Part shown: piece after piece, positions 36,703 through 45,579 of the stretch
Position numbering within the stretch: the stretch's first letter is position 1
Layout: every line of letters starts with the position of its first letter
NCBI GenBank assembly: GCA_029248185.1
Contig: JAQWJV010000010.1
Coordinates: 1-64,000 of the forward strand
Direction: 5' to 3'
DNA length: 64,000 nucleotides
From: Flavobacteriaceae bacterium
Lineage (GTDB): Bacteria > Bacteroidota > Bacteroidia > Flavobacteriales > Flavobacteriaceae
Translations under genes and position numbers: made by a program
The notes under the pieces: model-generated
The model's database searches: none
What the model was told of the DNA's origin: nothing
The model's input: the letters and a program-made list of their open reading frames with translations, nothing else

Positions 36703-37317
36703 TTACTTTCCGTTAAAGCGATTCATTGCAGTGGCTAATCCTTCAAGACCAAAGGATAAGATAGCTTCGGAGCACAGCTCTAGGCGTTCTTGTACTAATT
36801 TTTCTTCCTCTAGATCCCATGGATCAAGGACAAATTTTACTTGATCAAATACTTTTTGTTCTTGACCGATTCCAAATCTCAAACGAGCGTAATTTGGGGT
36901 ATTAAGCTGACTTTCAATATCCTTTAATCCATTGTGACCTGCTGGACTTCCTTTTCCCTTCATTCTTATAGTCCCAAAAGGAAGGTGAATTTCATCAGTT
37001 AAAATGAGGATGTTTTCTAAGGGAATATTTTCTTTAAGTGCCCAATATCTTACAGCTTTTCCGCTTCGATTCATAAAAGTGGTGGGCTTGATTAAAACAA
37101 ATTGCTTTCCTTTTTTCTTGACAAGGGTATAGCTAGCTAATTTTCTGCTTTCCCAAACGCATTCATTTTTATCAGCAAGGCGATCTAAAATACTAAAACC
37201 CACATTGTGACGGGTATTGTCATATTTTTCGCCCACATTACCCAAGCCTACTATCAGAAATTTTTTCATAGCCAATACAGGATTTTTTTTAAAAAAAAGA
37301 CGTTTAAATGAAAACAT
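36703..37317 (-). CDS. pth: Peptidyl-tRNA hydrolase
   Basis: The enzyme (204 residues from this start) releases peptides from stalled peptidyl-tRNA. The core starts MKKFLIVGLGNVGEKY with catalytic His in NTRHNVGF, then FMNRSGKAV and GHNGLKDI. The frame is open to 37356 but that would cross the rplY terminator, so the ATG at 37317 is chosen; it leaves a short basic leader (MFSFKRLFFKK) before the core. The inner ATG of MKKFLIVGLGN is also possible. Confidence 0.94.
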   Translation of the reverse strand: MFSFKRLFFKKNPVLAMKKFLIVGLGNVGEKYDNTRHNVGFSILDRLADKNECVWESRKLASYTLVKKKGKQFVLIKPTTFMNRSGKAVRYWALKENIPLENILILTDEIHLPFGTIRMKGKGSPAGHNGLKDIESQLNTPNYARLRFGIGQEQKVFDQVKFVLDPWDLEEEKLVQERLELCSEAILSFGLEGLATAMNRFNGK

Positions 37318-37328
37318 GAGATCTAAAA

Positions 37329-37362
37329 TAAAAAAAGCATGTGGTTTTGAAGCCACATGCTT
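37329..37362 (-). terminator. Intrinsic terminator after rplY
   Basis: Arms 37335-37344 and 37353-37362 pair over ten bases with an eight-base loop. On the minus strand a T run (37331-37336 complement) follows. It ends the prs-rplY transcript just before pth. Confidence 0.85.
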
Positions 37363-37386
37363 GATCTTTTAGTCTACAATTAGAAA

Positions 37387-38025
37387 TTAACTTTCTGCAG
37401 GAGCATCCGCTGCTGGAGCAGATTCTCCTCCTTCAGTTCCTTCTGTTGTAGCATCGTCATCCTCTTCTTCTTTCAATGAAGCTCTAGAAGTACGAACTTG
37501 ACAAACAACAGTATTATCAGGGTGAAGAATTGTATAGGCATCCGTTTGGAGTTCAGCCGTGTATAATTTATTTCCCAATTTTAAGTTAGAAATATTTGCA
37601 ACTATAAAGTCAGGTAGATCTTTAGGAAGTGCTTTAACTCGAAGTTTACGTTTATTAAGCACTAATACCCCACCACTGTTTAGTACACCAGGTGCAGCAC
37701 CTTCTACTTTTACAGGGATGTTCATTGCAACTTCTTTGTCATCAAAAAGGCGATAGAAGTCAATGTGTAAAATTTTATCAGTCAATGGATGGAATTGGAT
37801 GTCTTGAAGTATTGCAGGGACATCTTCTCCGTCTAATTTAATAACTACAGTGTGTGCATTAGGAGTGTAAACGAGTTTACTGAAATCAAGTTCCGGTGCA
37901 GCAAAGTGAAGCGGTTCGCCTCCACCATACAATACACAGGGAACTCTGCCAGCATTGCGCAACGCCTTGGTAGCTACCTTGCCTACGCTTTCTCTTTTAG
38001 ATCCGTTAATGGTAATAGATTTCAT
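37387..38025 (-). CDS. rplY: 50S ribosomal protein L25/Ctc
   Basis: A 212-residue L25 of the long Ctc type: an N-terminal 5S rRNA-binding domain ([26 protein letters not shown]), a C-terminal TL5-like domain ([28 protein letters not shown]) and a disordered acidic tail (about 190-212, rich in Glu, Asp and Ala). It lies 18 bases after prs and is followed by a strong terminator. Confidence 0.96.
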   Translation of the reverse strand: MKSITINGSKRESVGKVATKALRNAGRVPCVLYGGGEPLHFAAPELDFSKLVYTPNAHTVVIKLDGEDVPAILQDIQFHPLTDKILHIDFYRLFDDKEVAMNIPVKVEGAAPGVLNSGGVLVLNKRKLRVKALPKDLPDFIVANISNLKLGNKLYTAELQTDAYTILHPDNTVVCQVRTSRASLKEEEDDDATTEGTEGGESAPAADAPAES

Positions 38026-38043
38026 TTGTTTTTTTAATTAAGG

Positions 38044-38976
38044 TTACATTATAAATTTTGAACTTATCGACTGATTGTAATGCACATTTCGCATTACTTC
38101 AGCGAATAATGGGGCGCAAGATAATACTTTTACTTTAGGGTGACTAATTCTAGGAGGAATAGAATCGGTTACAATTAATTCTTCCAGTTTTGAAGATTCA
38201 ATTTTCTCGTACGCATTTCCAGAAAGAAGGGCATGAGTACAGATTGCTCTTACAGAAATAGCCCCTCTTTCCATCATTAAATCTGCTGCTTTTGTTAGGG
38301 TTCCTGCCGTATCCACCATATCATCAACAAGGATTACGTTTTTACCTTTGACATCTCCGATAAGTTCCATGTGAGAGATCACATTAGCTTTTTCTCTTTG
38401 CTTATAACAAATAACAACATCACTACCCAGAAATTTGGAATAGGCATAAGCACGTTTGGATCCCCCCATGTCTGGTGATGCAATCGTTAAATTATCTAAT
38501 CCCAAAGATTTTATGTGAGGAATGAAAATAGAAGAAGCAAAAAGATGATCTACAGGTTTTTCAAAAAATCCTTGAATTTGATCTGCATGTAAATCCATGG
38601 TAATAATTCGTGTTGCTCCAGCAGTTTCCAACAATTTAGCAATCAGTTTTGCTCCTATGGGAACCCTTGGTTTGTCCTTACGGTCCTGTCGTGCCCATCC
38701 AAAATAGGGCAATACCGCTGTAATGTGTCTTGCAGAAGCACGCTTTGCTGCATCCAGCATCAAAAGCATTTCCATTAAATTTTCAGAAGTAGGGTGTGTG
38801 GATCCAATGATAAATACACGTGTACCCCTAACAGATTCCTCAAAAGAGGGTTGAAACTCTCCGTCACTATAGCGTGAAAAGTTAACTTTACCCATTTCAG
38901 ACCCAAATTTTTCTGCAATAGAGTTTGAAAGTTCAGTGCTTTGTGTACAAGAGAATATTTTTGCAGGAGTTTCCAT
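38044..38976 (-). CDS. prs: Ribose-phosphate pyrophosphokinase (PRPP synthetase)
   Basis: The 310-residue enzyme makes PRPP from ribose 5-phosphate and ATP for nucleotide, His and Trp synthesis. It shows the ATP loop RQDRKDKPR, catalytic-region TMDLHADQIQGFF and PRPP-binding VILVDDMVDTAGT. It is transcribed with rplY from a promoter upstream of 38976. Confidence 0.97.
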   Translation of the reverse strand: METPAKIFSCTQSTELSNSIAEKFGSEMGKVNFSRYSDGEFQPSFEESVRGTRVFIIGSTHPTSENLMEMLLMLDAAKRASARHITAVLPYFGWARQDRKDKPRVPIGAKLIAKLLETAGATRIITMDLHADQIQGFFEKPVDHLFASSIFIPHIKSLGLDNLTIASPDMGGSKRAYAYSKFLGSDVVICYKQREKANVISHMELIGDVKGKNVILVDDMVDTAGTLTKAADLMMERGAISVRAICTHALLSGNAYEKIESSKLEELIVTDSIPPRISHPKVKVLSCAPLFAEVMRNVHYNQSISSKFIM

Positions 38977-38993
38977 ATGAATGTTTAAGAGCT

Positions 38994-39001
38994 CAAATTT
39001 A
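38994..39001 (-). promoter_or_regulatory. -7 box of the prs-rplY promoter
   Basis: On the minus strand this reads TAAATTTG, an exact TAnnTTTG match 17 bases before the prs ATG. A -33 TTG is not obvious. Confidence 0.4.
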
Positions 39002-39037
39002 TAAATAAATTATGGATAGCATTATTCTAATTTTTAA

Positions 39038-39067
39038 TTCAAAGGAAAAAATATTTTACTATTTTTG
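39038..39067 (+). promoter_or_regulatory. Promoter of the tRNA-Leu gene
   Basis: The -7 box TATTTTTG (39060-39067) matches TAnnTTTG exactly. A TTC (39038-39040) lies 19 bases upstream at the -33 position. The tRNA begins 10 bases after the box. Confidence 0.55.
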
Positions 39068-39076
39068 CTGCCCCAA

Positions 39077-39158
39077 GCCTTGGTGGCGGAATTGGTAGAC
39101 GCGCTGGATTCAAAATCCAGTTCTTTCGGGAGTGTGGGTTCGATTCCCACCCAAGGTA
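39077..39158 (+). tRNA. tRNA-Leu (anticodon CAA)
   Basis: An 82-base cloverleaf: acceptor arms GCCTTGG and CCAAGGT (G-T at the end), D-arm with GGTAGAC, anticodon arm CTGGA / TCCAG around loop TTCAAAA with anticodon CAA, a short variable arm, and a T-arm GTGGG / CCCAC with GTTCGAT-type loop. The discriminator is A, and CCA is not encoded. It reads UUG codons. Confidence 0.95.
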
Positions 39159-39163
39159 CTTTT

Positions 39164-39208
39164 AAAATCCGCAAGACATTGTATTATATGTTGTTGCGGA
39201 TTTTTTTT
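39164..39208 (+). terminator. Intrinsic terminator after tRNA-Leu
   Basis: An 11-bp stem (39164-39174 with 39194-39204) closes a 19-base loop, and a run of T ends the element. It may also slow transcription arriving from the convergent DUF885 gene. Confidence 0.75.
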
Positions 39209-39250
39209 GAAAAAAGCTGCAACTTCTTCGAACCGAAATATTCGCAGGAT

Positions 39251-40912
39251 TTACAACTCTTGGTAATTATTTTTGATTTCATGGAGTTGTTTGGGGTCAC
39301 CTGTTAATTCAAATCTTCCCAGAGAAATGGGGATATTTCCTATATTGCTCAAGTTGTCAAAGAATTGTTTTAACGTGAAACCTTCAGTCCTTTTTTCTTG
39401 TTCTTTTGCTACTTCAGCTAGGGTTTCTTCAATCAAATATTTTCCAGTAATATAACTTGTGCCATAGCCAGGTTGTCTGAGGTATAAATGTTGTTCAAAA
39501 ATCAACAGTTCTTTTTCTGTTTTCATCCATCCTCTGGGGGTGTATTCCGAATGAATTTTTCCCGCATCTTCCATGGACATCATATTGGCTTGGGCATATA
39601 GTGAGCCCAAGCCTCGTGCTGCTCTTTGCGCGATCAAGATATAGACAATTTCTCTCGCTCTGGGATTTTCATCATACAAACCAGCCTGCATAAACATTTC
39701 CTCAACTGCAGTGGCGAGACCTTCGTTTCTTGAGTCAAAAATATTGTAGAGTAATGCATTTCTTCTTATGGGATTTTCATGTGGATTTAAATCCATTCGT
39801 GCGAGTTCAAACCAATGATAGAAATGAGAGAAAAGAGGTTTTGGATCATAATGTGATGTTATCCAAAAAAAGTTTCTTTTGTTGGCAGGAATATATTTAC
39901 CTAAATGGGGTTCCAGTGCTGGGGTGAAATAATCTTCTACGGTAACGATATCATTTTCTTTCAGAAAGTCAATTAATTCCTTAGCAGCATTTTTTGCCAA
40001 TTTTTCGTAAGATTCGGGCGAGTCTGCGTCTTGCAGTGCGGGTAATTTTCGGTTGCGATGTTCTTCTAATTTTAAAGAGGACCAAGCCCGAGCTAATTCT
40101 CTTTTCAATAGGAGAACTTCATCGTCCCAACTCAACGGAACTAAATGGACATTTTGTTGATACCAAGTATAGTTTTCTTTTCCGATTCCCGAGGGTCCGG
40201 TTTTATTTGGGATTTCATTTGTAAGCCATGCTACAAAGGAGACTGTAGCCTGTCTTGCATCATTTATTGCTGCTTTTAGCCCCTTGTCTACGGCCACTCC
40301 TTTTTGAAGAAGAAGATCATCCAGATCTTTAATTTGATTTCTGAGGTCTTTGATGCCCGTAATCCAAAGATCGCGTGCATTGCCCGTTAGGTTGTTTTTG
40401 GCTTGTTGGTGAAAGTTAGGAATGTTTTTGAGGGAAGAAATCAATTGACTTCTTGAGGATGGATCAAGTGGAAAGGAATATTGCCAAAGTTCAATTACCG
40501 CATGATGCGTTGGACCTTCATGTGCAGGTACATCACTTTTATAGGTCCAAATGGATTTGTAAAATGCAGGATCTCTTTGCCAAGGTTTTAATACTTTATA
40601 GTTGAAAATATACCCATTCATTTCTGCCCAAAGTATATACCAGTCTGCCTTTTGCGAAGCCGTCCAGTCTTTTTTGGAGATCTCCTGAAGACGCTTTTTC
40701 AATACAACAAAAGTAGGCCACCGTTTGTCAAAAGTAGCTTGAGAATAATCAGGAAGACCTTCTAATAAAGGAGGGGCTTCAAAGGAGCGCCAATCATCAA
40801 ATAAAGTGATTAGCTCTTGGTGCTTGTCCGTATTTAGAGTCTTTTTTTGGGCTTGAGTATTATGAAAGAAAAGCGAGAAAAGAAGTGTAAAAAAGAGTGA
40901 GTGAATTTTCAT
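39251..40912 (-). CDS. DUF885 family exported protein
   Basis: The 553-residue protein has a signal peptide (FSLFFHNTQAQ) and the all-helical DUF885 layout, recognisable by an EGLATAVEEMFMQAGL helix (about 400-420), a GYGTSYITGKYLIEE segment and a C-terminal FTLKQFFDNLSNIGNIPISLGRFELTG. Many DUF885 proteins carry a zinc HExxPGH motif and are probable metallopeptidases. I cannot find that motif here: the corresponding region reads NPHENPIRRNALLYNIFDSRNEG. It may thus be non-catalytic or differently active. It is divergent from the propeller gene, with a 16-bp palindrome between them. Confidence 0.75.
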   Translation of the reverse strand: MKIHSLFFTLLFSLFFHNTQAQKKTLNTDKHQELITLFDDWRSFEAPPLLEGLPDYSQATFDKRWPTFVVLKKRLQEISKKDWTASQKADWYILWAEMNGYIFNYKVLKPWQRDPAFYKSIWTYKSDVPAHEGPTHHAVIELWQYSFPLDPSSRSQLISSLKNIPNFHQQAKNNLTGNARDLWITGIKDLRNQIKDLDDLLLQKGVAVDKGLKAAINDARQATVSFVAWLTNEIPNKTGPSGIGKENYTWYQQNVHLVPLSWDDEVLLLKRELARAWSSLKLEEHRNRKLPALQDADSPESYEKLAKNAAKELIDFLKENDIVTVEDYFTPALEPHLGKYIPANKRNFFWITSHYDPKPLFSHFYHWFELARMDLNPHENPIRRNALLYNIFDSRNEGLATAVEEMFMQAGLYDENPRAREIVYILIAQRAARGLGSLYAQANMMSMEDAGKIHSEYTPRGWMKTEKELLIFEQHLYLRQPGYGTSYITGKYLIEETLAEVAKEQEKRTEGFTLKQFFDNLSNIGNIPISLGRFELTGDPKQLHEIKNNYQEL

Positions 40913-40974
40913 TTTGGAAAGAATAAAATCGGATAAAAGTCAATGATTTTGATGAAGGTTTATTCCTATAAATG

Positions 40975-40990
40975 TAGCAAAATTTTGCTA
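40975..40990. promoter_or_regulatory. 16-bp perfect palindrome in a divergent intergenic region
   Basis: TAGCAAAATTTTGCTA is a perfect palindrome 32 bases before the propeller gene and 63 bases before the DUF885 start. Its position between divergent genes suits an operator. No T run follows it. The AT-rich centre means chance is possible. Confidence 0.35.
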
Positions 40991-41021
40991 TATTGTATAG
41001 TTTATAAAAACACGATTCATC

Positions 41022-44000
41022 ATGCGTTTACCCTTCTATATAATTTTGTGGATTACACTTCCAATGAGTGCTCAAACATTAGATTTTGACTCCCTTGAAA
41101 ATTTAAAGATTCGAAACATTGGACCTGCAAACATGAGTGGAAGGATTACCACGATTGACGTATTGACCTCCAATCCAAAAATAATGTATGTTGGTGCCGC
41201 TTCGGGTGGCGTTTGGAAATCAGAAAATGGAGGTTCAGCATGGAATCCGATTTTTGATGATCAGCCAACCCAAAATATTGGTGCCATTGCAATTCAGCAA
41301 TCAAATCCAGAAGTAGTATGGGTTGGAACAGGAGAGGGAAATCCCAGAAATTCCATGAATTTAGGAATGGGAATTTTTAAAAGTGAAGATGGAGGTGTTA
41401 GCTGGAAGCATATGGGATTGGAAGAGACAAAGACCATTCATAGGATAATCATTGACCCATCCGATGCGAATATCATTTATGTTGGAGCCATGGGAGATCC
41501 ATTTACTGAAAATGAACATCGAGGTTTGTATAAGTCGGTTGACGGGGGTAAAAATTGGAAAAGGATTTTGTTTTCTAATAATTCTTCAGGAATTGCTGAT
41601 TTGGTAATGGATCCAATAAACCCTAAGAAACTATTTGCCGCGTTATATCAGCATAAACGGACACCATATTCTTTTGTTTCTGGTGGATCAGGATCAGGTC
41701 TTTTTCTAAGTTTAGATAGCGGTGAAACATGGAGTAAAATAGGTGTTAACCAAGGGCTTCCTCAGGGAGATCTTGGAAGAATCGGTTTGGCCATTGCACA
41801 GAGTAATCCAAATCGAGTTTATGCCAAAATTGAAGCAAAAAAAAACCTACTCTTCCGCAGTGATAATGGAGGGACTTCATGGACTGTGATCAATAGTAAT
41901 CCTAAATTCACAAATAATCGCCCTTTTTATTTTCAGGATTTAGCGGTAGACACCCAAGATGAAGATAGACTATATAATATTTATCAACCTTTATCAGTAA
42001 GTTATGATGGAGGAAAAACTTTTGATCCCAGTCCGATGATTCCGGCTGACGAAACCAAAGGAATTCATGCTGATTTTCACGCCATGTGGATTAATCCCAA
42101 AGATCCGCAGCATTTTATTATTGGTGGCGATGGCGGTATAGGAATCACTCAAGATCATGGTAAAAGTTGGTATTTCCCTGAGACGATTCCCGTAGCGCAA
42201 TTTTATCAAATCAATGTAGATTATGATACTCCTTATAATGTTTATGGTGGTATGCAAGATAATGGTAATTGGTCTGGACCTGCCTACACTTGGAAAAGAG
42301 GTGGGATTAGAACTTTGTACTGGCAATACCTAGTTGGGGGGGATGGGTTTTACATTGCTCCTGACAGAGACAATTCTAGGTTTGGTTATGGAACTTCACA
42401 AAATGGAGACCTTTATCGATATGACAAGCGAACAGGATATTATCAGAGTATCGCTCCTCAACCCATTTCTACAAAAAAGGGGTTGAGGTTTAATTGGAAT
42501 GCAGGATTTGCAAAAGATCCACACGATGAAAAAGCGGCATATTATGGCTCACAATATGTTCATAAAACAGAAGATAAAGGGGCCACCTGGGAGATTATTT
42601 CTCCTGATCTCAGCACCAATAATACAGATCATCAAAAGGGGGATTATGGGGGGTTAACACTCGATATTTCTGGTGCAGAAAATTATAACAGTATTCTTTC
42701 CATTGCTCCCAGTCCTCTCAATAAAAAAATAATTTGGGTTGGGACAGATGATGGTCAGGTTCAGTTAACTCAAAACGGAGGTGCCACATGGGAAAATTTA
42801 ACGCCACAAATTGATGAACTCCCCAATGAAGCATGGATAGCTCGAATTCATCCTTCACGATACGAGGAAGGGACGGCTTGGGTGGTTGTCAATAATTATC
42901 GAAAGGGTGATTATGCTCCCTACCTTTTCAAAACGAAAGATTATGGAAAACAGTGGTCACGTATTATTGACGCGAACGATGTGAAAGGATATGCACTCTC
43001 TTTTGTTCAAGATCCTGTTGAAAAAAACCTGCTCTTTTTAGGCACAGAACACGGTTTATGGATCAGTATCAATGAGGGAAGAGATTGGACTCCTTTTAAG
43101 AATGGCTTCCCAAGGGTGTCAACAATGGATTTAGTCATTCAAGAAAAGGAATCAGCACTAGTGGTTGGAACTTTTGGCCGTGCCATTTGGATATTGGATG
43201 ATTTATTGAGTTTAAGAGCCTTGGTATCTAATCCATCAATGCAAAAACTAACTGCACTTCCCATGAATAAAGCTGTTCAGGTAAAAGGCTTATTTATTAA
43301 TCCTCCAGGGAATATTTGGTCAGGATTTAATACAACTTTTGAAGGGGAAAATAAAGTGTTTCAAAAAATTGAGATGCCATTTTTTTTAGAGGCTTCACCC
43401 AGTAAAATGGATTCAATTACTGCAAGGATTTACAATGAAAAGGGAGAGGTTCTTAAAACGCTGGTGAGTTCTGATTTAAAGAAAGGACTTAATTATCTTA
43501 TCTGGAAACTGGATGAGGAAAAGGCAAACCTCCCCGGCGCATGGATTCATGAGGATTCACGAGGAATTCCTGTTTTACCGGGAGTGTATACCGTAAAATT
43601 TAGGTATCAGGATGTGAGCAGTGAACAGACCCTTAAAGTAGTTGCTGATCCGAGATTTGATTTGGACCAAGAGGTTGATGAGAAATTATATGTTTATCAA
43701 AAGACAATAGACCAACAGGTTAAATTGCTTTCTGGTTTACTAGTAAAATTGGGTTCATGGGAAAAACAGATAAATTCAACTTTAGATCGTTTGTCCAATT
43801 CAACACGACCAAATAAAAGTGAAGTGCTTAAGATAAATCAGTTAAAAGAGGAATTATTACTCTTGAAGTTAGTGGGGAGAGACAAGGCTGTAGATCGGCA
43901 AGTTGGAGCATGGCAAAGCTCTAAAATCACACCTTATTCTGCAACAAATGAAGCTTTAAAAGCTTCTGTTTCAAGGCTAACGATTCCCTCAAAGCAAGAT

Positions 44001-44117
44001 TGGGATCGTATTGAAGTTGCTAAAAATTTGATCCTATCTTTTGAAAAGAAAATTAATCAGTTTGAAAAGAAAAAATGGGCAAGGTATTTTAAGGCCTATG
44101 GAAAATTAGCAAATTAA
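41022..44117 (+). CDS. Exported VPS10/sortilin-like beta-propeller protein (BNR/Asp-box repeats)
   Basis: A 1031-residue protein with a signal peptide (LWITLPMSAQ) and two consecutive propeller regions. I count eleven Asp-box-like S/T-x-D-G-G-x-x-W repeats, among them SENGGSAWNP, SEDGGVSWKHM, SVDGGKNWKRI, SDNGGTSWTVI, TEDKGATWEII and TQNGGATWENL, between about residues 60 and 720. A C-terminal beta-domain and a helical tail (about 880-1031) follow. Proteins of this type are common in marine Flavobacteriia and annotated as glycosyl hydrolase or sortilin-like, but catalytic activity is unproven. It is convergent with the AKR-RidA gene. Confidence 0.85.
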   Translation: MRLPFYIILWITLPMSAQTLDFDSLENLKIRNIGPANMSGRITTIDVLTSNPKIMYVGAASGGVWKSENGGSAWNPIFDDQPTQNIGAIAIQQSNPEVVWVGTGEGNPRNSMNLGMGIFKSEDGGVSWKHMGLEETKTIHRIIIDPSDANIIYVGAMGDPFTENEHRGLYKSVDGGKNWKRILFSNNSSGIADLVMDPINPKKLFAALYQHKRTPYSFVSGGSGSGLFLSLDSGETWSKIGVNQGLPQGDLGRIGLAIAQSNPNRVYAKIEAKKNLLFRSDNGGTSWTVINSNPKFTNNRPFYFQDLAVDTQDEDRLYNIYQPLSVSYDGGKTFDPSPMIPADETKGIHADFHAMWINPKDPQHFIIGGDGGIGITQDHGKSWYFPETIPVAQFYQINVDYDTPYNVYGGMQDNGNWSGPAYTWKRGGIRTLYWQYLVGGDGFYIAPDRDNSRFGYGTSQNGDLYRYDKRTGYYQSIAPQPISTKKGLRFNWNAGFAKDPHDEKAAYYGSQYVHKTEDKGATWEIISPDLSTNNTDHQKGDYGGLTLDISGAENYNSILSIAPSPLNKKIIWVGTDDGQVQLTQNGGATWENLTPQIDELPNEAWIARIHPSRYEEGTAWVVVNNYRKGDYAPYLFKTKDYGKQWSRIIDANDVKGYALSFVQDPVEKNLLFLGTEHGLWISINEGRDWTPFKNGFPRVSTMDLVIQEKESALVVGTFGRAIWILDDLLSLRALVSNPSMQKLTALPMNKAVQVKGLFINPPGNIWSGFNTTFEGENKVFQKIEMPFFLEASPSKMDSITARIYNEKGEVLKTLVSSDLKKGLNYLIWKLDEEKANLPGAWIHEDSRGIPVLPGVYTVKFRYQDVSSEQTLKVVADPRFDLDQEVDEKLYVYQKTIDQQVKLLSGLLVKLGSWEKQINSTLDRLSNSTRPNKSEVLKINQLKEELLLLKLVGRDKAVDRQVGAWQSSKITPYSATNEALKASVSRLTIPSKQDWDRIEVAKNLILSFEKKINQFEKKKWARYFKAYGKLAN

Positions 44118-44125
44118 TTTGGGGT

Positions 44126-45577
44126 TTATTCATCCAATAGGGCCTCTGCTTCTATTTCTACCAAATACCCATCACCCACAAGTTTAGCTTGAACGAGCGT
44201 ATTGACAGGGTCAATATTTTTAAATCGGTGACCGTGTGCACGAGCCACTGCTTCCCAGTCTTTGATACTGTTTACGAAAATTCTAGTTCGAACCACATCT
44301 TTTAATGATCCGTTTAAAGATTCAATGGCTGCCTCAATTTTGTCAATTACAAAATGAGTTTGGGCTGCAGCATCTGTTCCTCCTACAACTTGGTTGCGGT
44401 GGGTAGCAGTTGTCCCAGAAACAAGAATCCGATTTCCTTTTTTTATAGCACGCGAATATCCAGCAAATTCTTCCCATACCGTTCCACTATAAACATGTTT
44501 TCTCTGGGGTGATTTATCAACTGCGGAATAGACTGCTGGGCGAGTGTCTAAATGGTGACTGAGGTCTCCAGAAGCTGTTAAAAAGGGAGGTTTACGATAT
44601 TCATCACCACAATTTCCAGGAACAGGGGAGAGCAGTGCAATTGCGTTTTCAATCTGGATGAGATCATCCGCTTCAAAAATAATATCGATTAAATTTTGGT
44701 GTTCTTGGATGTGGGCACTTTCTCCAAGGCGAGCACCAATAATTACAGCTGCAACACTTTTATTTTCTAAAACATATCGACTAGCAATATTGGCAATCGA
44801 TGTTGTATGTTTAATGGCTACTTGATTTAAAGTGTCGAGTAGTTGTTGGAAAACGTTCCATCCACCAGCAGCATCGATGAAACGTTTGTATTTCATTTGG
44901 GACCAAGTGGGTAGGGTGTCTAAGGCGGGTTCTTTTTTACCCAGCCACCGATTAGAGAGAAACCCACCTGCCAAAGTACCATAGGCTAAGATTTGAACAC
45001 CAAATTCCTCACATACAAGCTGCATAGTCTTCATTGCCCGACGATCTATGACAGAGTGAGAGATTTGATTACTTACAATAGGAATACCATGTGCCAAAGC
45101 AATTCGCAGATGGTGAGCATCAAAATTGGTGACACCAATGGCTTCAATCAATCCTTCTTCTTTGAGTTCTTTTAAAAACAAAAGCCCATCTAACCAACTA
45201 GGATCAGCATAATTCCAAGCATGAAATTGCATCATGTTGATACTGGATTGTTGCATTCTGTCCAGGGCATTTTCAATGGCGTTTCTTACTTCTTTCCTAT
45301 CTATGCTCCCAGGTTTTGGCACCCATTTGGTAAATAATTGAATGGAAGCGCCCATGGGATGGTTATTTTTGCATTTCCCAGCAATGATTTCACTGGATCC
45401 ATAATGATCTGCCATATCAAAAGCTGTAAACCCTGCCTCTACATATTCATTCATATAGCCTGCTGTTTTGATAGGATCAAGTTGCTGCCCTTCTTTTTCC
45501 ATATCGGCTATTTGCCACAAGCCAATGATTAGCCTGGGAATAGAAAGGGTAGGGGATAATAATGCTGTTTTTTTCAT
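44126..45577 (-). CDS. Aldo/keto reductase fused to a RidA (YjgF/UK114) domain
   Basis: A 483-residue two-domain protein. Residues 1 to about 330 are an aldo/keto reductase barrel with the catalytic tetrad D54, Y59 (FDMADHYGSSE), K84 and H119. Residues about 360-483 are a complete RidA domain (RILVSGTTATHRN, then VVRTRIFVNSIKDW and VEIEAEAL). AKRs reduce carbonyls with NADPH, and RidA hydrolyses reactive enamine/imine intermediates. One chain with both suggests sequential handling of a carbonyl/imine product. It lies two bases after the APC permease stop, so it is co-transcribed with an amino acid transporter. A cytosolic location is likely (no signal). Confidence 0.92.
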   Translation of the reverse strand: MKKTALLSPTLSIPRLIIGLWQIADMEKEGQQLDPIKTAGYMNEYVEAGFTAFDMADHYGSSEIIAGKCKNNHPMGASIQLFTKWVPKPGSIDRKEVRNAIENALDRMQQSSINMMQFHAWNYADPSWLDGLLFLKELKEEGLIEAIGVTNFDAHHLRIALAHGIPIVSNQISHSVIDRRAMKTMQLVCEEFGVQILAYGTLAGGFLSNRWLGKKEPALDTLPTWSQMKYKRFIDAAGGWNVFQQLLDTLNQVAIKHTTSIANIASRYVLENKSVAAVIIGARLGESAHIQEHQNLIDIIFEADDLIQIENAIALLSPVPGNCGDEYRKPPFLTASGDLSHHLDTRPAVYSAVDKSPQRKHVYSGTVWEEFAGYSRAIKKGNRILVSGTTATHRNQVVGGTDAAAQTHFVIDKIEAAIESLNGSLKDVVRTRIFVNSIKDWEAVARAHGHRFKNIDPVNTLVQAKLVGDGYLVEIEAEALLDE

Positions 45578-45579
45578 GT

